Shown here: positions 1 to 6,198 of the stretch, one piece after another | How the letters are laid out: each line of letters begins with the position of its first letter | Position numbering within the stretch: the stretch's first letter is position 1 | NCBI GenBank assembly: GCA_038230695.1 | Contig: JBBRMT010000154.1 | Location: 1 to 11,410, forward strand | Direction of reading: 5' to 3' | DNA: 11,410 nt | Source: QHBQ01 sp038230695 | GTDB lineage: Bacteria; Chloroflexota; Chloroflexia; QHBQ01 | Notes under the pieces: generated by a model | Databases searched by the model: none | The model's input: the letters and a program-made list of their open reading frames with translations, nothing else | What the model was told of the DNA's origin: nothing | Program-made: the position numbers and the translations under genes

Positions 1-2499
1 ACCGTAGTGGGTGGCATCGAGGCCGTTGACTACGCCACGGCAGTTGAGGTAGTGGATGGCTCCGTAGAAGATGTTGCCAGTGACATCCACGAACACATTG
101 GGGCAATCAGTCGGGGTGGCCGTGACCATCGGTGTGCTGGTGGCAGTCATAGTTGCGGTTGCCACTGGCGTGTTGGTCGAGGTCATCGTGGCGGTGGCGG
201 TGGGCGGCACTGGCGTGTCGGTGGGCGGCACTGGCGTGTTGGTCGCGGTCTCGGTCGGGGAGGCGCAGCTAACTACCGCCGCCATCGAAACATCGTCAAC
301 GTACATGGAAGTGGGGTCGGTGAAGCCATCCTGGTGAACGAGGAAGACGATACGCACTGTCTGACCCGCGTAAGGGGTCATGTCGAAGGTCATGTTGGTC
401 CAGGTCGAGGTGTTCTGGTCAACGTGCATGATGGTGGCGAGGATGGTGCCGCTGGCGTTCTCGACATAGGCATCCTGCCAGTCGAAGGTGATGGTATCGG
501 CGCTCGCGGGATAGTACCAGTAGGAGAGCATCCCGCCGCCCGCAGGTACAGCCACGTTCTGATAGATGGTGCTGTTGCCGGTTGGCTCTGGCGTAGTAAG
601 GCTGCCCAGCAGCGCGGAGTACGTGCCACTGTGCGCCTGGGTGTTCACCACCGTTGGCGTGTTGTTGGTGTCGCTGATTACCCACGGGGCGAACGTGCCG
701 GTCTCGAACCCGCCATTGACGATCGGATCGGGGCCGAGGCAGGGGGTGGGGGTCAGAGTCGGGGTAGAGGTCTCAGTGCTGGTGGGCGTGTTGGTGGGTG
801 GGGTGCCAGTCACCGTCGGGGTGGGCGTGCCTACCGTTACGTCTACCTTGTCGAAGAACACATCCTGCTGGCTGTTGCTGCTGATGATGACGCGGCCATC
901 TACCCAGGTGGTGTAAGCCGTGTTGCCATCCGCGCTTGCGTAGTTGTAGTCGCCTACATACAGCGGCTGGATTGCGCTGTCCGGCTGCGCCGGCAGTGGG
1001 CTGATTACGTCGCTAACCGGCTGGTCGCTCTGCCAGGTCGCGCCGTTGTCCAGCGACAGGCGGCCATAATACTGATAGCAGGGAGTATTCACCCCAGGAG
1101 CGGCGCAGGCGGTCTGCCCGTTGTTGCGCTCGTCGAACCAGGTTGCGAATACCGCGCCGCTGGTAGTGGCCGATAGGCTCGGCATCCACTGCGCCTTGGT
1201 CGCGTCGGTGTCAGTGTTCAACTGCACTGGCGCTGACCAGGTTGCGCCGTTGTCGGTCGAGCGAATGTACTCGATGTTGCCAGGGTCGCCACCGCTCACG
1301 CCAGCGGTGTAAACGTAGTGCCACACGTTCTGACCGCCGATTTGCGGGCCGGAGGCAGGCTCACCCCAGCTCATGTAGCGCCAGTACCCGCCAGTATACA
1401 TACCAGCGAAGTAGCCGGAAGCCGAGCGTCCCGCGCCGTAGAAGGTGGGGCCGGTGTAAACCAGCGTGAAGGTCGCGCCACCATCGCTAGAGCGATAGAA
1501 GGCATTGGTACGCATCCCCAGACCACCGCCATGCTCATCCATGCTCGCCAGCAGCACGGTGCCGTCCTGTGCGCCAGTAATCTGCACATCGCGCATGAAG
1601 GTGCCGCCATTGCTCACCACGGTCGGGGTAGACCAGGTGGCGCCACCATCGGTGGAGTGCGAAACTTCGAGCGCACCACTGCCCACTGCAAAGTCGTTGA
1701 AGGAGCTATAAACGTTGCCATAGTTGGGGCTGGAAGGGTTGTTGTCAACCCAGCTGGAGTTGCGGTCGCCGCTGGCGCTGCTAAGAGCGCAGCCGCCCGC
1801 AGTCCAGGCGATGCCGTTGGTGGAGTACCACGCGCCGACACCCTGACCACCGCAGCCGGTGGCGAGGTCGGTAGCCACCCACTTGCTGTGGGAATTATCC
1901 CACACCACAGTGGGGTCGCCGAAGTTGGTGCCGTGGCCGGTGCAGAGCGGGCCGCCCGCAATGAAGGTCGCGCCACCATCAATGGAATAGGATAGGCCGC
2001 TGTAGCAGGAGCCATTGGTGCGACTATCATTGTAGTTGACGACCACGGTGCTGCCATGACCCCAGACGAAGGTCTCCGACTGGGTAACATGGGGGTAGAC
2101 ACCATCGGGGAGGATGACATTGACATCAGTGCCACCATAGTTAGCGGGCAGGGCCATGTTACCGCCAGTGAGGGGCTGGTGATTGGCGGTGCCGACCACG
2201 GCGGGGTTGAGGCCGCAGGCCGCGAGGATGAGGCTGGCATGGATGTTCATCTGCTTGTTGATGCCCATCTTGTAGACATCACTGCAGGCCACGCCGTCTA
2301 CTACCTTGTTGGGGGTCTTCGATGCAGGCTGGCTGACGACCGCCGCCTGCTGGCTGGTGTTGTTGCTACTGGGAACGCTGGCTGCAGCAGCCGTAGGGGA
2401 ACTAACTGGGCTAGCTGCCACAGTGCCAAACACCCCGGCAAGCAAACTGGCTACCAAAGCCAGCGTCAATACCGGGAAAAACAACTTGTACTTCCGCAT
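1..2499 (-). CDS. Exported Asp-box (sialidase-like) propeller protein with SLH-type tail, 3' end outside window
   Basis: The frame is open from an ATG at 2497-2499 to the left edge: 833 codons, no stop. The start is supported by an AGGTGG ribosome-binding site (2508-2513) 8 nt upstream, by a promoter further up, and by a signal peptide directly after it (MRKYK, then a hydrophobic run to about residue 30). Six Asp boxes lie at roughly residues 170, 226, 281, 337, 414 and 481, with cores such as STDGGATW, SSDGGATF and SLDNGATW. These mark a sialidase/BNR-type beta-propeller of about residues 80-555. A Thr/Pro linker follows, then a jelly-roll domain (about 587-740, beginning NGGFETG), a second Thr/Pro linker, and from about residue 797 the start of an SLH repeat (FVDVTGNIFYGAIHYLNCRG). 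I see no FRIP-type arginine motif in the N-terminal part, so sialidase activity is not supported; a surface-displayed glycan-binding or structural propeller is as likely. By comparison with the neighbouring paralogue, about 170 residues are missing at the left. Confidence 0.88.
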   Translation of the reverse strand, partial: MRKYKLFFPVLTLALVASLLAGVFGTVAASPVSSPTAAAASVPSSNNTSQQAAVVSQPASKTPNKVVDGVACSDVYKMGINKQMNIHASLILAACGLNPAVVGTANHQPLTGGNMALPANYGGTDVNVILPDGVYPHVTQSETFVWGHGSTVVVNYNDSRTNGSCYSGLSYSIDGGATFIAGGPLCTGHGTNFGDPTVVWDNSHSKWVATDLATGCGGQGVGAWYSTNGIAWTAGGCALSSASGDRNSSWVDNNPSSPNYGNVYSSFNDFAVGSGALEVSHSTDGGATWSTPTVVSNGGTFMRDVQITGAQDGTVLLASMDEHGGGLGMRTNAFYRSSDGGATFTLVYTGPTFYGAGRSASGYFAGMYTGGYWRYMSWGEPASGPQIGGQNVWHYVYTAGVSGGDPGNIEYIRSTDNGATWSAPVQLNTDTDATKAQWMPSLSATTSGAVFATWFDERNNGQTACAAPGVNTPCYQYYGRLSLDNGATWQSDQPVSDVISPLPAQPDSAIQPLYVGDYNYASADGNTAYTTWVDGRVIISSNSQQDVFFDKVDVTVGTPTPTVTGTPPTNTPTSTETSTPTLTPTPCLGPDPIVNGGFETGTFAPWVISDTNNTPTVVNTQAHSGTYSALLGSLTTPEPTGNSTIYQNVAVPAGGGMLSYWYYPASADTITFDWQDAYVENASGTILATIMHVDQNTSTWTNMTFDMTPYAGQTVRIVFLVHQDGFTDPTSMYVDDVSMAAVVSCASPTETATNTPVPPTDTPVPPTATATMTSTNTPVATATMTATSTPMVTATPTDCPNVFVDVTGNIFYGAIHYLNCRGVVNGLDATHYG

Positions 2500-2507
2500 A
2501 CCCGAGT

Positions 2508-2513
2508 CCACCT
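2508..2513 (-). promoter_or_regulatory. Ribosome-binding site fixing the start of the propeller gene
   Basis: The minus strand reads AAGAAAGGTGG with the AGGTGG core 8 nt before the ATG at 2499. It agrees well with an anti-Shine-Dalgarno sequence and picks this ATG as the start. The signal peptide begins directly after it. Confidence 0.7.
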
Positions 2514-2598
2514 TTCTTGGTTCTACTTCTTTCTTTTGCCTCTCTCCAGCCTGGCTAGCCTATCAACTGCCGCTAACCTAATAGCGAAGATTGAGCTT

Positions 2599-2627
2599 AT
2601 ATTAGCAGAACAGCGCCAGATTGTCAA
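2599..2627 (-). promoter_or_regulatory. SigA/sigma70-type promoter of the propeller gene
   Basis: Read on the minus strand, TTGACA (2622-2627) is followed by a 17-nt spacer and TAATAT (2599-2604). The -35 is perfect and the -10 is near consensus. Transcription would begin near 2591-2592, giving a leader of about 92 nt ahead of the ATG at 2499. Position and orientation fit the gene exactly. Confidence 0.75.
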
Positions 2628-2863
2628 ATATGTGCGATTCGTAACAATCTATTTTGCCCAGCTTTACAAACTTAGGATTTACGCAGTTACTCCAAAATGA
2701 GTCCATTTGTGTAGGGGGTGAATCCTTGTTCGTCCTGCTGAACTGCCTTAAATCATAACACTATCTTTGTACTGTTAAACAGCATAAGGGTGCATAATTT
2801 GGACTGGCGGCAACACATACCAATGCTTGCTCTGCAAGAACGTGACGCACCCCAGGGCCGCGC
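2628..2863. other. Intergenic region upstream of the propeller gene
   Basis: This AT-richer stretch lies between the promoter of the left gene and the terminator of the right one; both genes are on the minus strand. No coding region with a plausible start and ribosome-binding site is visible. It holds one degenerate GTAGGGG hairpin (2711-2736) and a small CTTGC/GCAAG hairpin (2826-2838, 3-nt loop). I recognise nothing else in it. Confidence 0.6.
2711..2736. repeat. Degenerate GTAGGGG-type hairpin, copy 1
   Basis: The sequence begins GTAGGGGGTGAAT. GGGTGAA (2716-2722) pairs with TTCGTCC (2729-2735) over a 6-nt loop if two G-T wobbles are allowed. It resembles two other hairpins in this window that begin GTAGGGGCGG (5212 and 11172). 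It may be a decayed copy of a dispersed palindromic element; its degeneracy keeps confidence low. Confidence 0.35.
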
Positions 2864-2904
2864 AAAAACAGCAACCCCACCGCGATTAGGTGGTGGGGTT
2901 GCTG
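2864..2904 (-). terminator. Rho-independent terminator of the SLH protein gene
   Basis: A perfect 13-bp stem, CAGCAACCCCACC on the minus strand (2892-2904) and its complement (2869-2881), encloses a 10-nt loop. On the minus strand it is followed directly by TTTTT (2864-2868). The stem begins only 4 nt after the stop codon of the gene at 2909-5152. Transcription of that gene should therefore end here and not read into the left gene, which has its own promoter. Confidence 0.92.
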
Positions 2905-2908
2905 GGCT

Positions 2909-5152
2909 TTAACTCAGTGTGCGGACATCAGTCCTCAGCCCTAATTGCGGGCGGTTGATGATGCCGGTGTAGACGATCTGAGCCATCTCGTCGCGGCGGA
3001 TGTTGGCGTTGGGCAGGTAGAGGCGACCAGGGTAGCCATGAACGATGCCGTTGTGGTAGGCAGTCTCGATGCTTACATAGAAGACGTTGGTGGGCGGCAC
3101 GTCAATAAAGTCCTGGGTGCCACCGACTGGCGTAATCAGGGTGTAGCCGCCCGCATTGACGACCAGCTTGGTAAGCTGACCGCGAGTGATGGGCAGGTTG
3201 GGCAGGTAACAGGGGTTGCCCAGGCCGTGCGCGGTGCAGGTGGCCGTGTCGTAGCCGCTGAGGATACCAGCGTGGAAGCCGCTTTCGATGTAGACATAAG
3301 CGAAGTAGCTAGGCGGCACGTCCACGAAGTCCTGCCCACTGGAGGGCGTGAACAGCGGGGTGCCGAAGCCGAGTACGACCACCTTGGCGAACTGGCCGCG
3401 AGTAGAGGTGCCAGCCGGACCGTAGTGGGTGGAGTCGAGGCCGTTAATCACGCCACGGCAGTTCAGATAGTGGATGGCGATGTAGAAGGTGTTGCCATTG
3501 ATGTCCACGAACGGGTTGGGGCAATCAGTTGGCGTGGCCGTGACCATCGGCGTAGCAGTGCCACCGCCAGGTGTTTGGGTTGCCATTGGTGTAGCAGTTG
3601 CCCCACCCGGCGTTTGGGTTGCCAGCGGCGTGCCAGTGGTAGTAATGGTGACGGTTGGCAGTGGCGTGCCAGTGGTGGTAAGGGTAATGGTTGGCAACGG
3701 TAGGGTCACGGTTGGCAGCGGCAGAGTTGCAGTCGGCTGCGGCGTGTTAGTTGCCGCCACAGTTGCGGTGGCAGTCGCCGTATCGGTCGGCAGCACTGCA
3801 GTGCTGGTTGCGGTCGGGCTGGGGGTGCCGCAGGTGAGGGGAGCATCAGTGATCTGGATGTCATCCACATTCCAGCCGGTGGAACCAACCGAGCTGTCGC
3901 TGCCCATGCGGAAGCGGAACTTGATGGTCTGCCCCGCCAGGCTGCTGAGGTTAACCACAGTCTGGACATAGGTTGGATTGCCTGGGCTGGCTGCAACCCA
4001 AGCGTTGCGGCCTCCCAGCGGATTGTTGAAGGCGCTGCTAATCACCCCCCCGTAGCCGTTCTGGGTGATCAGGCTGCCCGCATCAATCCAGGTGGCGCCG
4101 CCATCGGTGCTGTACTCCAGCACACCGCCGTCGTAGTAGCTAGTGCCACCGAATTCGAAGCTCCAGATGTGCCAGAAGCTGAGGCTGATGTTGCTGGAGC
4201 CAGCAGGCAGGGAGATAGTGGGTGTGAGCGTGAGTTGCTGATCGCTGACGGTAGGCGGCTCGGCGACGAACCAGGAGTGGGTGGGGCTGTGCGAACTGGT
4301 AGTAGTCTGCACCCACGTAGCGGTGATGGAGTTGCTGAAGAAGGGGTCGGGTACGATTTCCACCGTATCGGTGAGCAGAGTAACCGCCGAGCAACCGATC
4401 GGGGTGAGCGTCGCCGTAGGTGTATTGAGCAGCGGCGTGCCGGTCACGGTCGGAGTGCCGCCAATTGCCGGGCTATCCACAGTCAACACATAGCTGGGAC
4501 AGCCTGCATTAGCCGTCACTTCGGCGACTACCACCTCCATAGTCGCGCCCGCAGGTACGTTTACGCCATAGCTGCCAGTGGGATTGGGAGAGATACCCAT
4601 ATCGCCTTGCAGGTTGGTGAGGATGTTGTTGGGGTCGAATGCGCCAACGTAGGAGCCAGCGAAGATGAAATTGTTGCCTGTGCAAGCGGTGTTGAGGCTC
4701 ACTGTATAGCAGGCAGTGCTGCCCGTAGAGTTGGTGAAGGTGTAAATGCTGTAGTGGTAGCTACCAGCAAGGGTACTCTCCGTATTCGGTGCGCCACAGG
4801 TGGAGGCAACACCGCCACGGAAGAGGCGGCCATTCTGAACCGGGTTGGTCATGCCGATCGAGCCAGTAATCACTATAGAGTCGGCGGGGTTGGCTGGCTG
4901 TACTTCTGGCTGGGTGATGGGGGCGGGAGCATCGCTGGGCTTGCTGGGGTCGCCAACCTTGTTGGTCTGGCTAGCCGCGAGATTGGGGTTCGCCGCTGCG
5001 CTATTGGCGGCCACACTGCTGTTTCCCGCTGATGGGTAAAGCGCAGTGGATGCCGCTGCCTGCCCTTGAAGCATAAGGGCAACGCTGTAAACCAGCAGCG
5101 CCATCACCAGCGCTACTGTCAGCTTGCTACCGAGATTGCCAGTTTTAGTCAT
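2909..5152 (-). CDS. Exported surface protein with jelly-roll domain, Thr/Pro stalk and three SLH repeats
   Basis: A complete 747-aa protein. The ATG has an AAAGGAG site 7 nt upstream (5160-5166). Residues 1-35 form a signal or anchor segment (hydrophobic core about 10-28, ending QAAAS). An Ala/Asn/Pro-rich spacer follows. Residues about 93-228 look like an extracellular beta-sandwich with paired cysteines (C119, C148, C157, C218). Residues about 254-441 resemble MAM/immune-inhibitor-A-associated jelly rolls, with an Asp-box-like STDGGATW at 348-355 and GWNVDDIQI near the end. Residues 445-543 are a Thr/Pro stalk with internal repeats. Three SLH repeats follow (about 544-597, 605-672, 678-730), carrying FVDI, STRGQFAKVV, FVDV, ITRGQLTKLV, FIDV and IRRDEMAQIV. 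SLH repeats usually bind secondary cell-wall polymers, so wall or S-layer attachment is likely. No catalytic site is seen. The tail closely matches that of the neighbouring propeller gene. A terminator follows at once. Confidence 0.92.
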   Translation of the reverse strand: MTKTGNLGSKLTVALVMALLVYSVALMLQGQAAASTALYPSAGNSSVAANSAAANPNLAASQTNKVGDPSKPSDAPAPITQPEVQPANPADSIVITGSIGMTNPVQNGRLFRGGVASTCGAPNTESTLAGSYHYSIYTFTNSTGSTACYTVSLNTACTGNNFIFAGSYVGAFDPNNILTNLQGDMGISPNPTGSYGVNVPAGATMEVVVAEVTANAGCPSYVLTVDSPAIGGTPTVTGTPLLNTPTATLTPIGCSAVTLLTDTVEIVPDPFFSNSITATWVQTTTSSHSPTHSWFVAEPPTVSDQQLTLTPTISLPAGSSNISLSFWHIWSFEFGGTSYYDGGVLEYSTDGGATWIDAGSLITQNGYGGVISSAFNNPLGGRNAWVAASPGNPTYVQTVVNLSSLAGQTIKFRFRMGSDSSVGSTGWNVDDIQITDAPLTCGTPSPTATSTAVLPTDTATATATVAATNTPQPTATLPLPTVTLPLPTITLTTTGTPLPTVTITTTGTPLATQTPGGATATPMATQTPGGGTATPMVTATPTDCPNPFVDINGNTFYIAIHYLNCRGVINGLDSTHYGPAGTSTRGQFAKVVVLGFGTPLFTPSSGQDFVDVPPSYFAYVYIESGFHAGILSGYDTATCTAHGLGNPCYLPNLPITRGQLTKLVVNAGGYTLITPVGGTQDFIDVPPTNVFYVSIETAYHNGIVHGYPGRLYLPNANIRRDEMAQIVYTGIINRPQLGLRTDVRTLS
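3545..3697 (-). repeat. In-frame tandem repeats encoding the Thr/Pro stalk
   Basis: Within the stalk there are two adjacent 12-residue units of the form LPTxTxTTTGTP (residues 486-497 and 498-509; 36-nt DNA units). Two 13-residue units ATQTPGGxTATPM follow (511-523 and 524-536; 39-nt units). The DNA copies are imperfect but similar enough to suggest duplication by slippage or unequal recombination. Stalk length may therefore differ between strains. Confidence 0.8.
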
Positions 5153-5159
5153 TCTGTTT

Positions 5160-5166
5160 CTCCTTT
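5160..5166 (-). promoter_or_regulatory. Ribosome-binding site of the SLH protein gene
   Basis: AAAGGAG on the minus strand sits 7 nt before the ATG at 5152, a normal spacing. It lies 13 nt downstream of the end of the inverted repeat in the leader, so folding of that repeat need not mask it. Confidence 0.75.
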
Positions 5167-5179
5167 GTCTCTATTCTTC

Positions 5180-5271
5180 TACCAAATAGACGAGCAGATG
5201 AAGTGTTTTCTGTAGGGGCGGTTGGCTGTCCGCCCTGGTTCAATTTACACTCTCTGCTCGTCTATTTGGTA
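5180..5271. repeat. Perfect 19-bp inverted repeat with nested hairpin in the SLH gene leader (MITE-like)
   Basis: TACCAAATAGACGAGCAGA (5180-5198) recurs as its exact reverse complement at 5253-5271. The pairing extends inwards, after a small internal loop, by AGTGT/ACACT (5202-5206 with 5247-5251). Inside lies a second hairpin, GGGCGG/CCGCCC (5216-5221 with 5230-5235), preceded by GTAGG. The whole unit is 92 bp and sits between the promoter (5362-5390) and start codon of the SLH gene, so it would be transcribed into the leader RNA. No T-run follows on the minus strand, which argues against a terminator for that gene. I could not find a clear target-site duplication. It could be a miniature inverted-repeat element, a transcript-stabilising hairpin, or both. 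Confidence 0.8.
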
Positions 5272-5361
5272 TTAGCTTTTAAGTGCCAGTTGTGGCTAAG
5301 ATTGCCACCTTCTCCATAGTCGCATCACGCTCTGTCAACGTTTGCGATAATGGGATATTAT

Positions 5362-5390
5362 ATCATAACACAAGATACGCCATTTGTCAA
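5362..5390 (-). promoter_or_regulatory. SigA/sigma70-type promoter of the SLH protein gene
   Basis: The minus strand reads TTGACA (5385-5390), a 17-nt spacer, then TATGAT (5362-5367). This would start transcription near 5355 and give a leader of about 200 nt containing the 19-bp inverted repeat. An 8-bp inverted repeat, AATGGGAT (5349-5356) with ATCCCATT (5418-5425), flanks the promoter and might be an operator, though it could be chance. A second TTGACA at 5333-5338 lacks a good -10. Confidence 0.72.
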
Positions 5391-5508
5391 CAACTAATAC
5401 TGTCATAATAACGGGTAATCCCATTGTCACATATGACCGAACGGCGCAGGAATTAGTCTTTTATTAGAAGCCAGCGGTCAATTGCCCAGATCCGAAACCC
5501 TGGCAACC
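5391..5508. other. Divergent intergenic spacer between the two promoters
   Basis: This AT-rich spacer separates the leftward SLH-gene promoter from the rightward operon promoter. No open frame with a ribosome-binding site is seen. It includes an imperfect palindrome GTCACATATGAC (one mismatched pair) around 5426-5437 that might bind a regulator. Nothing else is recognised. Confidence 0.4.
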
Positions 5509-5536
5509 TTTACATTGTCTGTCCGTATAGTATAAT
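5509..5536 (+). promoter_or_regulatory. SigA/sigma70-type promoter of the rightward operon
   Basis: TTTACA (5509-5514), a 16-nt spacer and a perfect TATAAT (5531-5536). Transcription would start near 5543, leaving a leader of about 60 nt before the GTG at 5605. It is the only good plus-strand promoter I see ahead of the tightly spaced genes, so it probably drives the whole run. Confidence 0.72.
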
Positions 5537-5591
5537 AGAGGTATCACACGCAACCCTCGCGTTGCCGTCACTCAACCTGATTTCACCTTGC

Positions 5592-5599
5592 AAGGAGGT
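5592..5599 (+). promoter_or_regulatory. Strong ribosome-binding site selecting the GTG start of gene A
   Basis: AAGGAGGT ends 5 nt before the GTG at 5605. This near-perfect Shine-Dalgarno sequence fixes the GTG as the start, rather than the internal ATG at 5614. Confidence 0.85.
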
Positions 5600-5604
5600 A
5601 GATA

Positions 5605-6198
5605 GTGCAGAATATGCAGATGGGCTATAGCCCGCCCGGCGCCCAGCCACCCGCTGGCGGCATCACCCTCGATTGGTACGTCGAACAAGAGCAGTACACC
5701 GGCCAGCCGGGCTTCTTCGATCGCATCGGCCCTGAAGCCGACTATACCGTGGGGGTTGGGCCAGCGGGCGCGGAAGAGTACCTGTTCACCATCACCCGCA
5801 TGGATTTGGAAGACACGGTGGAGAACATTCTGCGTCGCTACGTCATCGAGATGAACCCCAACCGCATCTCCAGCGCCGAGGATGAGGACAATCGCGCCCT
5901 GTTCCTCAGCGTGCGCGATAAGCTGGTGACCCGCGATGGTCGCCTGCGCCCGCCACTGACCAGTGGCCGCGAACAGGATGGCCTCGTCTATGCCATGTGT
6001 CCCATCGTCGGCGGCCAGGCTCCCACCCAGCGCACCCTCACCGGCTACACCAACGTGCGGACCATGCCGATCACCAACCTGCGTGCGCCGATCAAGAATT
6101 ACTTCCTGCATGTAGTGCTAACCAACAAGCGCAGCGGCGAACAGCGCCAGATGTATCTCTGCCACGTAGAGTTCGCCGAACAGGAAAAGGGTGGATAG
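5605..6198 (+). CDS. Operon gene A: protein of unknown function, 197 aa
   Basis: I do not recognise this protein. It starts at GTG behind a very strong ribosome-binding site and ends in TAG at 6196-6198. There is no signal peptide or membrane segment, so it should be cytoplasmic. A Gly/Pro-rich N-terminus (about 1-20) is followed by what looks like a mixed alpha/beta domain. A charged stretch reads LEDTVENILRRYVIEMNP (68-85), and the segment NYFLHVVLTNKRSGEQRQMY (165-184) is probably a beta hairpin. Third codon positions are strongly C/G, as in B and E. The frame continues after the TAG straight into gene B with no gap. A and B may therefore be a translationally coupled pair, or one 855-residue frame interrupted by a stop. 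Expression is probably from the promoter at 5509-5536. Confidence 0.85.
   Translation: MQNMQMGYSPPGAQPPAGGITLDWYVEQEQYTGQPGFFDRIGPEADYTVGVGPAGAEEYLFTITRMDLEDTVENILRRYVIEMNPNRISSAEDEDNRALFLSVRDKLVTRDGRLRPPLTSGREQDGLVYAMCPIVGGQAPTQRTLTGYTNVRTMPITNLRAPIKNYFLHVVLTNKRSGEQRQMYLCHVEFAEQEKGG

Noticed and set aside
170..260. Repeated GGCGGCACTGGCGTG-type units as a DNA-level repeat element
   Set aside because: They are explained by the Thr/Pro linker of the propeller gene (minus-strand codons for TPVPPTDTPVPPT) and need no separate feature.
7..1176. Long plus-strand open frame of 389 codons opposite the propeller gene
   Set aside because: Its translation is low-complexity Gly/Arg/Val/His without domains. 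It is the mirror of a Thr/Pro- and Asp-box-coding minus-strand gene that has a promoter, ribosome-binding site and signal peptide.
2945..3703. Plus-strand open frames opposite the SLH gene (also 4169-5032, 3489-3971, 1318-1995, 2056-2700)
   Set aside because: All are antisense shadows in GC-rich DNA. None has a good ribosome-binding site or a recognisable domain, and the minus-strand frames are clearly real.
5180..5271. The long inverted repeat as an ordinary terminator of the SLH gene or operon
   Set aside because: On the minus strand no T-run follows the stem, and it lies upstream of the gene it would terminate. No plus-strand gene ends there.
5572..6111. Minus-strand open frame of 179 codons opposite gene A
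   Set aside because: Gene A has a near-perfect ribosome-binding site, a promoter and operon context. The antisense frame has none and would run against the operon.
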